From Aquarana catesbeiana (lineage: Eukaryota > Chordata > Amphibia > Anura > Ranidae): 64,000 bases of DNA. A program made the translations under genes and the position numbers. Under the pieces are notes generated by a model, which ran no database searches, had not been told where the DNA came from, and saw only the letters and a list, made by a program, of their open reading frames with translations. Positions 23,319 to 34,994 of this stretch are shown in pieces (the stretch's first letter is position 1; every line of letters starts with the position of its first letter). The stretch spans positions 593,991,790 through 594,055,789 of the forward strand of contig NC_133326.1 in NCBI RefSeq assembly GCF_042186555.1. Reading direction: 5' to 3'.

Positions 23319-24359
23319 TAGGGATGAGCCGAACACCCCCCGGTTCGGTTCGCACCAGAACCTGCGAACGGACCGAAAATTCGCATGAACGTTAGAACCT
23401 CATTGACGTCTATGGGACTCGAACGTTCAAAATCAAAAGTGCTAATTTTAAAGGCTAATTTGCATGGTATTGTCCTAAAAAGGGTTTGGGGACCTGGGTC
23501 CTGCACCAGGGGACATGTATCAATGCAAAAAAAACTTTTAAAAAAGTCAGTTTTTTCGGGAGCAGTGATTTTAATGATGCTCAAAGTAAAATTAAAAAAA
23601 ATTTAGATATTCCTTTAAATATCATACCTGGGGGGTGTCTATAGTATGCCTGTAAAGTAGTGCGCGTTTCCCATGCTTAGAACAGTCCCTGCACAAAATG
23701 ACATTTTTAAAGGAAAAAAAGTCATTTAAAACTGCTTGCGGCTTTAATGTAATGTTGTGTCCTGGCAATATGGATAAAAATCAGTGAGGCAAACGGCATG
23801 GGTACCCCCAAGTCCATTACCAGGCCCTTTGGATCTTGTATGGATATTAAGGGGAACCCCGCACCCAAATTAAAAAAGGAAAGGTGTGGGGCCCCCAGGC
23901 CCTATATACTCTGAACAGCAGTATACAGGCAGTGCAAACAAGACGGGGACTGTAGGTTTGTTGTTAAGTAGAATCTGTTTGTAATTTTGAACTGGTACAT
24001 TTTCAAAGTGTAGCTCCAGCCAAAAAATCTGTTTTTAAGCTTTTTGGAAAACATAGGGAAGGGTTATCACCCCTGTGACATTTAATTTGTTGTCTGTGCT
24101 CCTCTTCAGAAGATTTCATCTCACTTTTTGTCCCAATGACAAATGTTTTTTGAAAATTTGGGGGTTTTAGTGAAACAAGGATTGGTGATAAAGCATCAGT
24201 GTAAAGGAGAAAAGTTTTTCCCATATTAACTCTTACAGGAGAGAATTTTCCTTCCTATGGGGTAGATTTCATTTCACTTTCTGTTGTCTTCTTCCGTTTG
24301 CAAGTAGGAGTCGTTTGTAAGTTGGATGTTTGAAAGTAGGGGCCTGCCCTATATACTCA

Positions 24360-25090
24360 GTAGAAATTTGGGCCTTAGGTGTTGTTGTGGCCACAACACT
24401 GTAAGCCCTCACAGGGCCCTGCTGTGAAAATATTAGATCAAGAATTGTAATTACATGCCCCTGTTGAACAGGGTCAGAAAAATTGGGCCTTTGGTGACAG
24501 TGGTGGTGGTGCCACAACACTGTAAATCCTCACAGTTACACTTGGTGGGCGCAGAAACGGGCCCTGCTGTGAAATATTATATCAAGAATTGTAATTACAT
24601 GCCCCTGTTGAACAGGGCCAGAAAAATTGGGCCTTTGGTGGTGGTGCTGGTGGCACAACACTGTAAGTCCTCACAGTTACTCTTGGTGGGTGCAGAAATG
24701 GGCCCTGCTGTGAAATATTAGATCAAGAATTGTAATTACATGCCCCTGTTGAACAGGGCCAGAAAAATTGGGCCTTTGGTGGTGGTGGTGGTGCTGGTGG
24801 CACAACACTGTAAGTCCTCACAGATACTCTAGTTGGAATGCAGGAACGAGCCCTGCTGCAAAGTATTGCATCAAAAATTTTAATTACACACCCCTGTTAA
24901 ACAGGTGCTGAAAAATTGGGCATTAGGCACTGGTGCTGGTGCCACAACACTGCAACCCCTCACAGATACTCTAGTTGGAGCGCAGGAACTAGCCCTGCTG
25001 CAAAGAATTGCATCAAATATTGTAATTACATGCCCCTGTTAAACAGGGGCTTAAAAATTGGGCCTTAGCCACTGGTGGTGGTGCCCAGAA
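24360..25090. repeat. ~141-148-bp tandem array in hAT 3' region
   Basis: Five copies of a unit holding ATGCCCCTGTTGAACAGGG, AAAATTGGGCCT, a GGT run and CACAACACTGTAA. The CATGCCCCTG motif (or its CACACCCCTG variant) recurs at 24454, 24598, 24739, 24887 and 25029. It lies downstream of the transposase stop. Confidence 0.9.
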
Positions 25091-25294
25091 ATAAAATTGT
25101 CCTTACAAGCTATCAGCATAATCATTAAGGAGGAAGAGGATAATTACTCAGCATAACAGGATAGTCCCTCAGCATCAGCATAGGCAGTCTTTGAAGGGAT
25201 CTGACATTTCCAAAAAAAATTATTCGGTTACATCAGCATCAGGTGCTTGGTATCTGGTGGTGATCCAAGACTGATTCATTTTTATGAAGGTCAG

Positions 25295-28250
25295 TCAATC
25301 GACCGAGTCGGTGGACAGACGCACCCTGTGATCGGTTACAAAGCCTCCAGCAGCACTGAATGTGCGTTCCAAAAGAACGCTGGATGCAGGACAGGCCAGT
25401 TGCTCAAATGCATACTGTGCAAGCTCTGGCCAGTGATCCATCCTCAAGACCCAGTAACCCAGAGGATTTTCGGTGGGAAAGGTGTCCAAGCCAGATCTTG
25501 CCCCTAGGTATTCCTGCACCATGTAAAACAGACGCTGGCGATGGTTGCTGGAACCGATCATACCTTGGGGCTGCGGACTAAAAAATTGTCTTAACGCATC
25601 GGTCAGACGGCCACCTTCTCCACCGCTCCTTCTTTGACTGACGTTGTCCAGAAACAGGAGTTTGTAACCTCCCAGTCTCTGGGAACGCGTTGCACAGACC
25701 TTTCTGCAAGGCCTCCCGAAGATGTTTCATCCTCTGCTCCCTCTGCGACGGCAAGATAAGGTCCGCAACCTTACCCTTGTAACGTGGATCAAGGAGGGTT
25801 GCCAGCCAGTATTGGTCCTTCTCCTTGATACCACGAATACGAGGATCCTTCCGCAGGCTTTGCAGGATCAGGGAGGCCATGCAGCGTACTTTTGCTGAGG
25901 CATTCGGTCCGGAGTCCTCTGGGTCACTAAGGACGACATGATCCGCAGTCACCTCCTCCCAGCCACGTACAAGTCCATGGGTTTCTTGGGAATCTAAATG
26001 ATCCCTTAAAGACTGCTGCTGATGCTGAGTGCCAGGCTCCACCTCCATACTGACACAATCCTCCTCCTCCTCCTCCTCTTCCTGTGTGATCAGCGGGCAT
26101 GCAGGAACACTGTCTGGATAAAGGGGGCCTTGAGAGATAAGGAAGTCCTCCTCTTCCTGCCTCTGTTCTGCCTCAAGTGCCCTGTCCATTATTCCACACA
26201 GCGTGTGCTCCAACAGGTGATCAAGGGGGGCAGTGTCACTGATGCATGAACTGTCACTGCTCACCATCCTCGTGGCCTCCTCAAATGGTGACAGGACAGT
26301 GAATGCATCCCTGATCATGGCCCACTGGCGTGGGAAAAAAAAAGCAAGCTCCCCTGACCCTGTCCTGGTGCCATAGTCGCACAGGTACTCATTGATGGCC
26401 CTCTGCTGTGTGTGCAGCCGCTGCAGCATGGCCAACGTTGAGATCCACCTGGTGGGCCTGTCACAGATTAGGTGGTTCTTGGGCAGGTTAAATTTCTTTT
26501 GGAGGTCTGCCAGCCGAGCACTGGCATTATATGACTGGTGGAAATGCACACAGACTTTCCTGGCCTGCCTCAGGACATCCTGCAAGCCCGGGTACCTGCT
26601 CAAGAACCACTGCACTACCAATTTAAGGACGTGAACCAAACAGGGCACATGGGCCAGTTCTCCCTGTCGGAGGGCGGAGAGGATGTTGGTGCCATTGTCG
26701 CAAACCACCATTCCTGCCTTAAGTTGGCGTGGCGTCAACCACCTCTGAACCTGCCCCTGCAGAGCTGACAGAACCTCTGCCCCAGTGTGGCTCCTGTCCC
26801 CCCGAGCACACCAGCTCAAGCACCGCATGGCATCTTTTGGCCTGCATACTTGCGTAGGCCCTTGAACGGCTACGGAGCACCGCTGGTTCCGAGGACAAAG
26901 CACAGGAAGAGGCCATGGAGGAAGAAGAAGAGGAGGGGGTGGAGGAGAGAGGTGTGTCACAATCATTAGTAGTGGCATTTTGGAGGCATGGTGGCGGAAC
27001 AACCTCCAACACTACTGCACCTTGTCCTGCATCCTTCCCAGCTGCCAGCAGAGTGACCCAATGCGCCGTGAAACTTGAGTAATGTCCCCGTCCATGCCTG
27101 CTGGACCATGAGTCAGCGGTAATATGCACCTTACCGCTGACCGCCCTGTCCAGCGAGGCCAAGACATTGCCTTCCACATGCCGGTAGAGAGCCGAAATTG
27201 CCTTCCGTGAGAGAAAGTGGTGTTTGGGTACCTGCCAATGAGGAACCGCACATTCCACAAACTCACGGAAGGGGGCAGAGTCTACCAACTGAAAAGATAG
27301 CAGTTGAAGTGCTAGCAATTTTGCCAAGCTAGCATTCAACCGCATGTGGATGGCTGGGAGCGAACTTCTTTCGGCGGTGCAGCAGCTGGGGCAGGGAAAT
27401 TTGCCTGGTACAATCTGACGTTGATGTATCGAAAACAGATTGCCCACAAGTACTTGGCTGTGACACATCTAATTCTACACCTTCATTCCTCTCAGTGCAG
27501 GACTGAGAGAGGACTGAAGGTATAGTGGGGTTGGAGATCTCAGCTGATGAGGAGCAAGGAGAGGTCCTCTTTGTTCTTTGGTGTGGGTCCTTTAGATGTG
27601 CTGGCCAACGAACTGCATGGCAGGTCAACATATGTCTGGTCAAGCATGTGGTGCCCAAGCGGGAGATGTTCTGGCCATGCGAGATACGCTTGAGACATAT
27701 GTTGCAAATAGCAGCGGTGCGATCTGATGCACTCTTTTAAAAAAGGGCCACACCAAAGAACTTTTGGAATAACGTGCAGAGACAGCAGCGCCCTGCACAT
27801 GCGGAGCTTTGTGGTGTGATGCAGTCAGTGTGCTGCCCTTAGGCTGGCCTCTGGAGGGTATCCTGCCTCGTTGGTGATGTGCCTCCTCCTCCTCCTCTCT
27901 CCTATCAGGCACCCATGTTGAGTCAGTGACCTCATCATCCCCTCCCTCCTCATCAGTGGAGCAAACCTGGCAGTATGCTGCAGCAGGAGGAGCATGGGTG
28001 AGGGAGGATGAGGAGGATGAGGACGGCTTGGTCATCCACTCGACCAAGTCTTCCGTTGCGGCTCAACACGGCCAGCTGCCGAAAAAAAGGCCAAGCGTGT
28101 CCCACGGCCACGTGCTGATGAGGATGCACCGTCTCCACGACCAGCATCATTGCCTCTAGACACAGAGCCTGCTTGCCCTCTTTTATTGGCTTGTGACTGT
28201 CTGCCTCTCCTTGTTGGCCTTCCAGACATACTAATGGCCTGTAGCTGCAC
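25295..28250 (-). pseudogene. hAT transposase (BED finger, RNase H-like, hAT C-terminal)
   Basis: Transposase that would cut and paste the surrounding hAT. From high to low coordinates: an Arg/Gly/Ser-rich N terminus starting near 28230; a BED zinc finger near 27630-27740 with CNICLKR and RHMLTCH as Cys/His pairs; an RNase H-like core with HITADSWSSRHGRGH near 27100-27135 (first Asp) and MVVCDNGTNI near 26685-26715 (second Asp); an acidic Glu tract near 26060-26090; RDPRIRGIKEKDQYW near 25810-25855; and the dimerisation motif PASSVLLERTFSAAGG near 25330-25380. At least four frame changes separate these blocks, so no protein is made. The ZBED/hAT family assignment is firm; the subfamily is not determined. 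Confidence 0.9.
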
Positions 28251-28256
28251 TAAGCT

Positions 28257-28257
<1 letters not shown>

Positions 28258-28294
<37 letters not shown>

Positions 28295-28480
28295 CAAAGA
28301 CATGCTGGTAGGTTAATTGGATCCTGTCTAAATTGTCCCTAGTATGTATGAATGTGAGTTAGGGACCTTAGATTGTAAGCTCCTTGAGGGTAGGGACTGA
28401 TGTGAATGTACAATGTATATGTAAAGCGCTGCGTAAATTGACGGCGCTATATAAGTACCTGAAATAATAAATAAATATAT
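28258..28480 (+). repeat. (TA)n plus SINE 3' tail
   Basis: A (TA)n run at 28260-28291 is followed by a fragment with GACATGCTGGTAGGTTAATT, GGATCCTGTCTAAATTG and AAAGCGCTGCGTAAATTG, ending in AATAAATAAATA. The same tail ends the full-length tRNA-derived SINE at 62740-63030, which shares GGATCCTGTCTAA. Confidence 0.75.
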
Positions 28481-28880
28481 ATACTGATACTGCAGCTAGC
28501 AAAATCAACTGCCTGCCTACAGTATGAGAACACCACCAACCTTCTACAGGTAGCTTTAGCTTAACACTGTGCAGAGGTCGCACTACACTAACGTGTAAAT
28601 AATTTAGCTGCCTGCGGTAGTGATTGGATCAGGAAAACACCACCAACCTTCTACAGGTAGCTTTAGCTGAACAGTGCAGAGGTCGCACTACACTAACGTG
28701 TAAATAATTTAGCTGCCTGCGGTAGTGATGGGATCAGGAAAACACCACCAACCTTCTACAGGTAGCTTTAGCTGAACAGTGCAGAGGTCGCACTACACTA
28801 ACGTGTAAATACTTTAGCTGCCTGCAGTAGTGATAGGATCTGGAAAACACCACCAACCTTCTACAGGTAGCTTTAGCTGA
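28481..28880. repeat. 105-bp tandem repeats
   Basis: About 3.8 copies. The ACGTGTAAAT motif recurs at 28591, 28696 and 28801, exactly 105 bases apart. Each copy holds CCACCAACCTTCTACAGG and ends in the sequence that forms the 45-bp unit of the next array. So the 45-bp array appears to have grown from part of the 105-bp unit. Confidence 0.92.
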
Positions 28881-31800
28881 ACACTGTGTAAAGGTCGCAC
28901 TACATTAACTTGTAGCTTTAGCTGAACACTGTGAGGAGGACGCACTACACTAACTTGTAGCTTTAGCTGAACACTGTGAGGAGGACGCACTACACTAACT
29001 TGTAGCTTTAGCTGAACACTGTGCAGATGTCGCACTACACTAACTTGTAGTTTTAGCTAAACAGTGTGAGGAGGACGCACTACACTAACTTGTAGCTTTA
29101 GCTGAACACTGTGCAGAGGTCACACTAAACTAACCTGTAGCTTTAGCTGAACACTGTGAGGAGGACGCACTACACTAACTTGTAGCTTTAGCTGAACACA
29201 GTGAGGGGGAAGCACTACACTAACTTGTAGCTTTAGCTGAACACTGTTCAAAGCACGCACCACACTAACTTGTAGCTTTAGCTGAACACTGTGTAAAGGT
29301 CGCACTACACTAACTTGTAGCTTTAGCTGAACACTGTTCAGAGGATGCACTACACTAAATTGTAGCTTTAGATGAAAACTGTGCAGAGGTCGCACTACAC
29401 TAACTTGTAGCTTTAGCTGAACACTGTGAGGAGGACGCACTACACTAACTTGTAGCTTTAGCTGAACACTGTGAGGAGGACGCACTACACTAACTTGTAG
29501 CTTTAGCTGAACACTGTGAGGGGGATGCACTACACTAACTTGTAGCTTTAGCTGAACACTGTTCAGAGCATGCACCACACTAACTTGTAGCTTTAGCTGA
29601 ACACTGTTCAGAGGACGCACTACACTAACTTGTAGCTTTAGCTGAACACTGTGCAGAGGTCGCACTACACTAACTTGTAGCTTTAGCTGAACACTGTGAG
29701 GAGGACACACTACACTAACTTGTAGCTTTAGATGAACACTGTGCAGAGGTCACACTAAACTAACCTGTAGCTTTAGCTGAACACTGTGAGGAGGACGCAC
29801 TACACTAACTTGTAGTTTTAGCTGAACACTGTGAGGAGGACGCACTACACTAACTTGTAGCTTTAGATGAACACTGTGCAGAGGTCACACTAAACTAACC
29901 TGTAGCTTTAGCTGAACACTGTGAGGAGGACGCATGACACTAACTTGTAGCTTTAGCTGAACACTGTGAGGAGGACGCACTACACTAACTTGTAGCTTTA
30001 GCTGAACACTGTGAGGAGGACGCACTGCACTAACTTGTAGCTTTAGCTGAACACTGTGCAGAGGTCACACTAAACTAACTTGTAGCTTTAGCTGAACACT
30101 GTGAGCAGGACGCACTACACTAACTTGTAGCTTGAGCTGAACACTGTGAGGAGGACACACTACACTAACTTGTAGCTTTAGCTGAACACTGTGCAGAGGT
30201 CACACTAAACTAACCTGTAGCTTTAGCTGAACACTGTGAGGAGGATGCACTACACTAACTTGTAGCTTTAGCTGAACACTGTGAGGAGGACGCACTACAC
30301 TAACTTGTAGCTTTAGCTGAACACTGTGCAGAGGTCACACTAAACTAACCTGTAGCTTTAGCTGAACACTGTGAGGAGGACGCACTACACTAACTTGTAG
30401 CTTTAGCTGAACACTGTGAGGAGGACGCACTACACTAACTTGTAGCTTTAGCTGATCACTGTGTAAAGGTCGCACTACACTAACTTGTAGCTTTAGCTGA
30501 ACACTGTTCAGAGGATGCACTACACTAAATTGTAGCTTTAGATGAAGACTGTGCAGAGGTCGCACTACACTAACTTGTAGCTTTAGCTGAACACTGTGAG
30601 GAGGACGCACTACACTAACTTGTAGCTTTAGATGAACACTGTGAGGAGGACGCACCACACTAACTTGTAGCTTTAGATGAACACTGTGCAGAGGTCGAAC
30701 TACAGTAACTTGTAGTTTTAGCTAAACAGTGTGAGGAGGACGCACTACACTAACTTGTAGCTTTAGCTGAACACTGTGCAGAGGTCACACTAAACTAACC
30801 TGTAGCTTTAGCTGAACACTGTGAGGAGGACGCACTACACTAACTGGTAGCTTTAGCTAAACACTGTGAGGGGGAAGCACTACACTAACTTGTAGCTTTA
30901 GCTGAACACTGTTCAGAGCACGCACCACACTAACTTGTAGCTTTAGCTGAACACTGTTCAGAGGACGCACTACACTAACTTGTAGCTTTAGATGAACACT
31001 GTGCAGAGGTCACACTAAACTAACTTGTAGCTTTAGCTGAACACTGTGAGGAGGACGCACGACACTAACTTGTAGCTTTAGCTGAACACTGTGAGGAGGA
31101 CGCACTACACTAACTTGTAGCTTTAGTTGAACACTGTGAGGAGGACGCACTGCACTAACTTGCAGCTTTAGCTGAACACTGTGCAGAGGTTGCACTAAAC
31201 TAACTTGTAGCTTTAGCTGAACACTGTGAGGAGGACGCACTACACTAACTTGTAGCTTGAGCTGAACACTGTGAGGAGGACGCACTAAACTAACTTGTAG
31301 CTTTAGCTGAACACTGTGCAAAGGTCACACTAAACTAACCTGTAGCTTTAGCTGAACACTGTGAGGAGGATGCACTACACTAACTTGTAGCTTTAGCTGA
31401 ACACTGTGAGGAGGACGCACTACACTAACTTGTAGCTTTAGCTGAACACTTTGCAGAGGTCACACTAAACTAACCTGTAGCTTTAGCTGAACACTGTGAG
31501 GAGGACGCACTACACTAACTTGTAGCTTTAGCTGAACACTGTGAGGAGGACGCACTACACTAATTTGTAGCTTTAGCTGAACACTGTGAGGAGGACGCAC
31601 TACACTAACTTGTAACTTTAGATGAACACTGTTCAGAGGATGCACTACACTAACTGGTAGCTTTAGCTGAACACTGTGCAGAGGTCGCACTACACTAACT
31701 TGTAGCTTTAGCTGAACACTGTGAGGAGGACGCACTACACTAACTTGTAGCTTGAGTTGAACACTGTGAGGATGACGCACTACACTAACTTGTAGCTTTA

Positions 31801-31970
31801 GCTGAACACTGTGCAGAGGTCACACTAAACTAACCTGTAGCTTTAGCTGAACACTGTGAGGAGGACGCACTACACTAACTTGTAGCTTTAGCTGAACACT
31901 GTGCAGAGGTCACACTAAACTAACTTGTAGCTTTAGCTGAACACTGTGAGGAGGATGCACTACACTAACT
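28881..31970. repeat. 45-bp minisatellite, about 68 copies
   Basis: Tandem unit of 45 bases including TTGTAGCTTTAGCTGAACAC, TGTGAGGAGGACGCAC and TACACTAAC. Variants alternate between GAGGAGGACGCAC, CAGAGGTCACAC and TTCAGAGGACGCAC forms. The unit length is a multiple of three, so the - strand stays open for long stretches with a 15-residue period (QLKLQVSVVRPPH-like). No start, homology or codon selection supports a protein. It lies between the hAT 5' end and its transposase. Confidence 0.95.
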
Positions 31971-32116
31971 GTAAATAGTCTAGCTGCCTGACTGTGGTAC
32001 TAATAGGATCAAAAGAACACCAGCAATTTTCTTCAGGTAGCTGTAAATACTGTAACAAGACAAGCCTGCCTGTCAGTAGGAAGATAACAGGAACGTATCT
32101 AGCTAAACCGAATACA

Positions 32117-32155
<39 letters not shown>

Positions 32156-32158
32156 CAT
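32117..32158. repeat. (TA)n microsatellite in hAT 5' region
   Basis: About 17 TA units followed by ACATACATAC. Confidence 0.9.
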
Positions 32159-32345
32159 ACAACACCTGGGATGCATATATATACACAATACACTGTAAGT
32201 GCAGCTAACTGACTGACTGTCCTGCCTATCTAACTCAAATGAAATGACACTGTCTCTATCTCTCAGCACGCCGGAACACACTACACAGGGCCGCCGTGCA
32301 GGCGGCCTTATATAGTGTGGGGCGTGTTCTAAACCCCCTGAGCCA

Positions 32346-32446
32346 TAATTGGCCAAAGCAACCCTGGCTTTGGCCAATTACAGCTCTCACTACTGATGAT
32401 GCTGTGATTGGCCAAGCATGCATTTCATAGTGCATGCTTGGCCAAT
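32346..32446. promoter_or_regulatory. Two hairpins with TTGGCCAA arms near hAT 5' end
   Basis: Hairpin 1 has arms TAATTGGCCAAAGC (32346-32359) and its exact complement (32367-32380) around a 7-base loop. Hairpin 2 has arms ATTGGCCAAGCATGCA (32407-32422) and its exact complement (32431-32446) around an 8-base loop. Both are perfect. Four TTGGCCAA-like boxes within 100 bp of each other and 150-250 bp from the terminal repeat could be transposase or host factor sites; that role is inference. Confidence 0.65.
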
Positions 32447-32594
32447 GATCAGCCAGCAATGCACTGCGATGCCGCAGTGAATTATGGGCCGTGACGCGCC
32501 ATACAAATTTGGCGCGAACGGCCCATATCGTTCGCAATTCGACGAACGGTCAAACAGACGATGTTCGAACACGAAGCTCATTCCTATTAAAGGG

Positions 32595-33834
32595 TATGGG
32601 ACCATCTTTTATGTGAGCAAGTAGAGGGAGTAGACACGTTATCGTTCCCTTGGTTCCCCCCTAGCCTAACACCTCAGTGTGAATCCTCCTATCAAGATTC
32701 CCCCCTTCCCACAGTTGTTGACCCAGGGCAGGCTAATCCATCCAGACCCACAAAAGCTGGATCTTCGAGTATGGAGGTTGAAAGGAGGAGGTTTGAATTG
32801 TTAGGATGTTCCCAGGAAGTCATATCCACCTTGCTGAAAACCCGGAAACCAGCAACCAATGCAATATATGCTAAGATTTGGAACAAGTTCCTATCTTACA
32901 CCACAGGAAGGGGTTTTGATTCGGTCTCCCCTACTACTATTGATATTTTGAGTTTTCTTCAAACAGGTTTAGATTTGGGTCTCAGCCAGAGTTCCCTTAA
33001 AGTACAAGTGTTGGCAATCTCTGCAGCAACCAACACAAAGTGGGCAGAAGGTCCCTTAGTGGTCACATTTCTCAAGGGGGCACTAAAGATGCGCCCTCCA
33101 ACCAGGCCTTCCTTTCCAAAGTGGGATCTTCCTCTAATACTAGAAGTCTTATCTGCTCACCCATTTTCACCAGTAGATAAAATCTCAATTTGGAATCTAA
33201 CCTTGAACCTTGAATCTAACCTTTCTCCTGGCTATCACATCTGACAGGAGGATTTCAGAGCTCCACTCCCTGGGAGTGGGAGATGAACACATTTCCTTTT
33301 TTCCAGACATGGTAGAAATTCACCCTCTCGGAGGGTTCACATCTAAAGTCACCACAACAGCACATCTATCGGAACCATGGGCATTACCAGTCTTTTCTGA
33401 TCCAGAATATAGTTCCTGTCATGAGTTGGATATCCCCAAAGTTCTCAGGGCCCACTTGGAAGCCACAGTGAATTTTAGGAACCCCATGGGGCAAGAATAG
33501 ATGAAGGAAGGCTTCCCCCAGAACCTTGGCCCTTTTGGGTTGTCAAACTAATACAAAAAGCTTACAGGGTGAAGAACTTGGATCCTCCGGCTCAGGTGAA
33601 TGCTCATTCAACGAGAGCGGTATCAGCATCTTGGGCAGCGAAGGCAAATGGTTCTCTTGAAACAGTATGCAGGGCCGCCATTTGGTCTTCTCGGCACTCT
33701 TTCCTTAAACATTATTGTATTGATCCCGGGGCTCTTACAACCGTAGAGTTCAGGAGAAAAACGCTTCATGACGCTATGTCTGTGTCTAATTAAAGTTATT
33801 TTCGTTAAAGCATTAAAACCCACCCGTGTGAGCT
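32595..33834 (+). pseudogene. DIRS tyrosine recombinase
   Basis: Tyrosine recombinase of a DIRS element, which would integrate circular cDNA. The N-terminal core-binding part starts near 32771 with RRRFELLGCSQEVISTLL and IWNKFLSYTTGRGFDSV. The catalytic part has the first Arg in LAITSDRRISEL near 33225-33260, then HSTRAVSASWAAK (His and Arg) near 33604-33642 and the Tyr in FLKHYCID near 33702-33725. A short direct repeat near 33190-33222 (GAATCTAACCTTGAACC-like) shifts the frame, and a stop at 33498-33500 separates the last part. The end is at 33791-33793. Confidence 0.85.
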
Positions 33835-34116
33835 AGGTGGTTATCACAGGTATGCTGCCATGGAGGCACCAGAAAAACGGAAAATTGTATCATACTTCCC
33901 GTAATTTTCCTTTCCTGGTGCCTATCCATGGCAGCATAAACTCCACCCTCGGTATTCTAAATTTACGAAGAATGTTGGGAGCGGGGCTATGCCCTTTAAT
34001 TTATTCTATATTCACTAGTCCCGAAGGAGGAGTAGAGGCGGAGCTCTATCACTGGTATGCTGCCATGGATAGGCACCAGGAAAGGAAAATTACGGGAAGT
34101 ATGATACAATTTTCCT
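33835..34116 (+). repeat. DIRS internal complementary region and right ITR
   Basis: At 33850-33945 CTGCCATGGAGGCACCAGAAA and its near-inverted copy CTTTCCTGGTGCCTATCCAT face each other around TTGTATCATACTTCCCG. The right ITR (33975-34116) repeats the complement of this and of the left ITR. This is the layout expected where the two DIRS ends meet in the circular intermediate. Confidence 0.8.
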
Positions 34117-34345
34117 TTTTTTTTACATATTCAGCTGTCAGTGGGAAACCCCGCTGACAGCTGATGACTCATCGGTTGTTATGGACGCGAAGGTTGCCTG
34201 CTTCTTAACAACCAGCTATTCACAGTTTGTTAAGGAGAAAAAAAGCGCAAAACATATAAAAAGCAAATACAAAAACGCGGGTTCAAAAAAGCAAAACACA
34301 CCAGAAAACAGCATCAACTGCAACTGCACAGATGTAAACCTAGAC
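34117..34345 (+). repeat. Repeat X, copy 2, right part
   Basis: Begins with a T run and ATTCAGCTGTCAGTGGG, then GCTGATGACTCATCGG and CACAGTTTGTTAAGGAGAAA. It continues, after the DIRS insertion, the copy that stopped near 22223; copy 1 at 13005-13400 shows the uninterrupted order. Confidence 0.7.
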
Positions 34346-34832
34346 TTACAATTTGTCCCATAATACATCGTAAATTTGAGCCTTCAATACCATCAATCCC
34401 AATGACCCTTTTCTGATAAATTTGCATTCCTCAAACTACAGGACTTCATTCCTTAATTTTTTTTAGCTCTGACTTGTGAATTATAATAAAAGCAGAATAA
34501 ATATTTAGAGATGTGTGGAACCGTCCTGGGACCAGGGTCATATTGGTGTCTATAATTGGGAGGGAACTGTTCTAAACATCAGGATTTTTCTGGCCAATTA
34601 GGAAAGTTAAAGCGGGGAATATGAGATCTAGTTGACAGCTTGCTATGCAGTAGGGAAATGTCTTGTCATGAGTTGGCTCTTTCTGTGGTTGGCAAATGTT
34701 TAGGAAGAATCTAACTATTTTTCCGATGCTGTTACCATTATTCGGCAGCCAATTCAGTGGTCTTTAAGTGGCACACCCAAGTGGTCTTTAAGTGGCACAC
34801 CAAAACATGTACATATATATATATATATATAT
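34346..34832. other. Non-coding, no recognised gene
   Basis: No coding signal. A short direct repeat, GTGGTCTTTAAGTGGCACACC, occurs twice (about 34759 and 34781). A (TA)n run begins near 34812. Confidence 0.5.
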
Positions 34833-34994
34833 TAGGGCCGTGGAAATTAAAGATTAATTCCTCGATTAATCGTTAATTTTTTTGATCAATCAAAATTTTT
34901 TTGATCGGTAGGCTGCCTGCCCTGGGGCTGCTTTGGGCCAAGCTGTGGCTGCAGCACAGCGCTCCGCTCCCTCCTCCTCCTCCACTATATGTCA

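Larger units (their letters stand above)
23319..32586 (-). mobile_element. 9.3-kb hAT transposon with internal minisatellites
   Basis: Left end TAGGGATGAGC (23319-23329), right end GCTCATTCCTA (32576-32586): inverted with one mismatch. The flanks are CTAAAGGG (23311-23318) and TTAAAGGG (32587-32594), an 8-bp duplication with one change, as expected for hAT. The transposase lies on the - strand (28250 to 25295). Its 5' side is swollen by 105-bp and 45-bp tandem repeats, and its 3' side by a ~144-bp array. It landed in the DIRS element. Confidence 0.9.
22224..34116 (+). mobile_element. DIRS-type retrotransposon, internally deleted, split by hAT
   Basis: Inverted terminal repeats at about 22224-22330 and 33975-34116 share CATGGCAGCAT, TGATAGAGCTCC and CTCTACTCCTCC on the left and their complements on the right. 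Inside are an N-terminal gag start (ATG at 23274), then after the hAT insertion a tyrosine-recombinase pseudogene and an internal complementary region. These traits define DIRS elements, which integrate through a circular DNA and a tyrosine recombinase. Without the hAT it is only about 2.6 kb: the reverse transcriptase and RNase H are missing. Left ITR is about 35 bp shorter than the right. Confidence 0.86.

Noticed and set aside
28814..31780. Open frames with a 15-residue period on the - strand
   Set aside because: Product of the 45-bp minisatellite; no start context or homology.
28881..31970. CRISPR-like array
   Set aside because: The copies are contiguous tandem repeats with no unique spacers, in a eukaryotic transposon.
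32271..32600. Host gene exon on the - strand
   Set aside because: Belongs to the hAT terminal region; no splice sites or homology.
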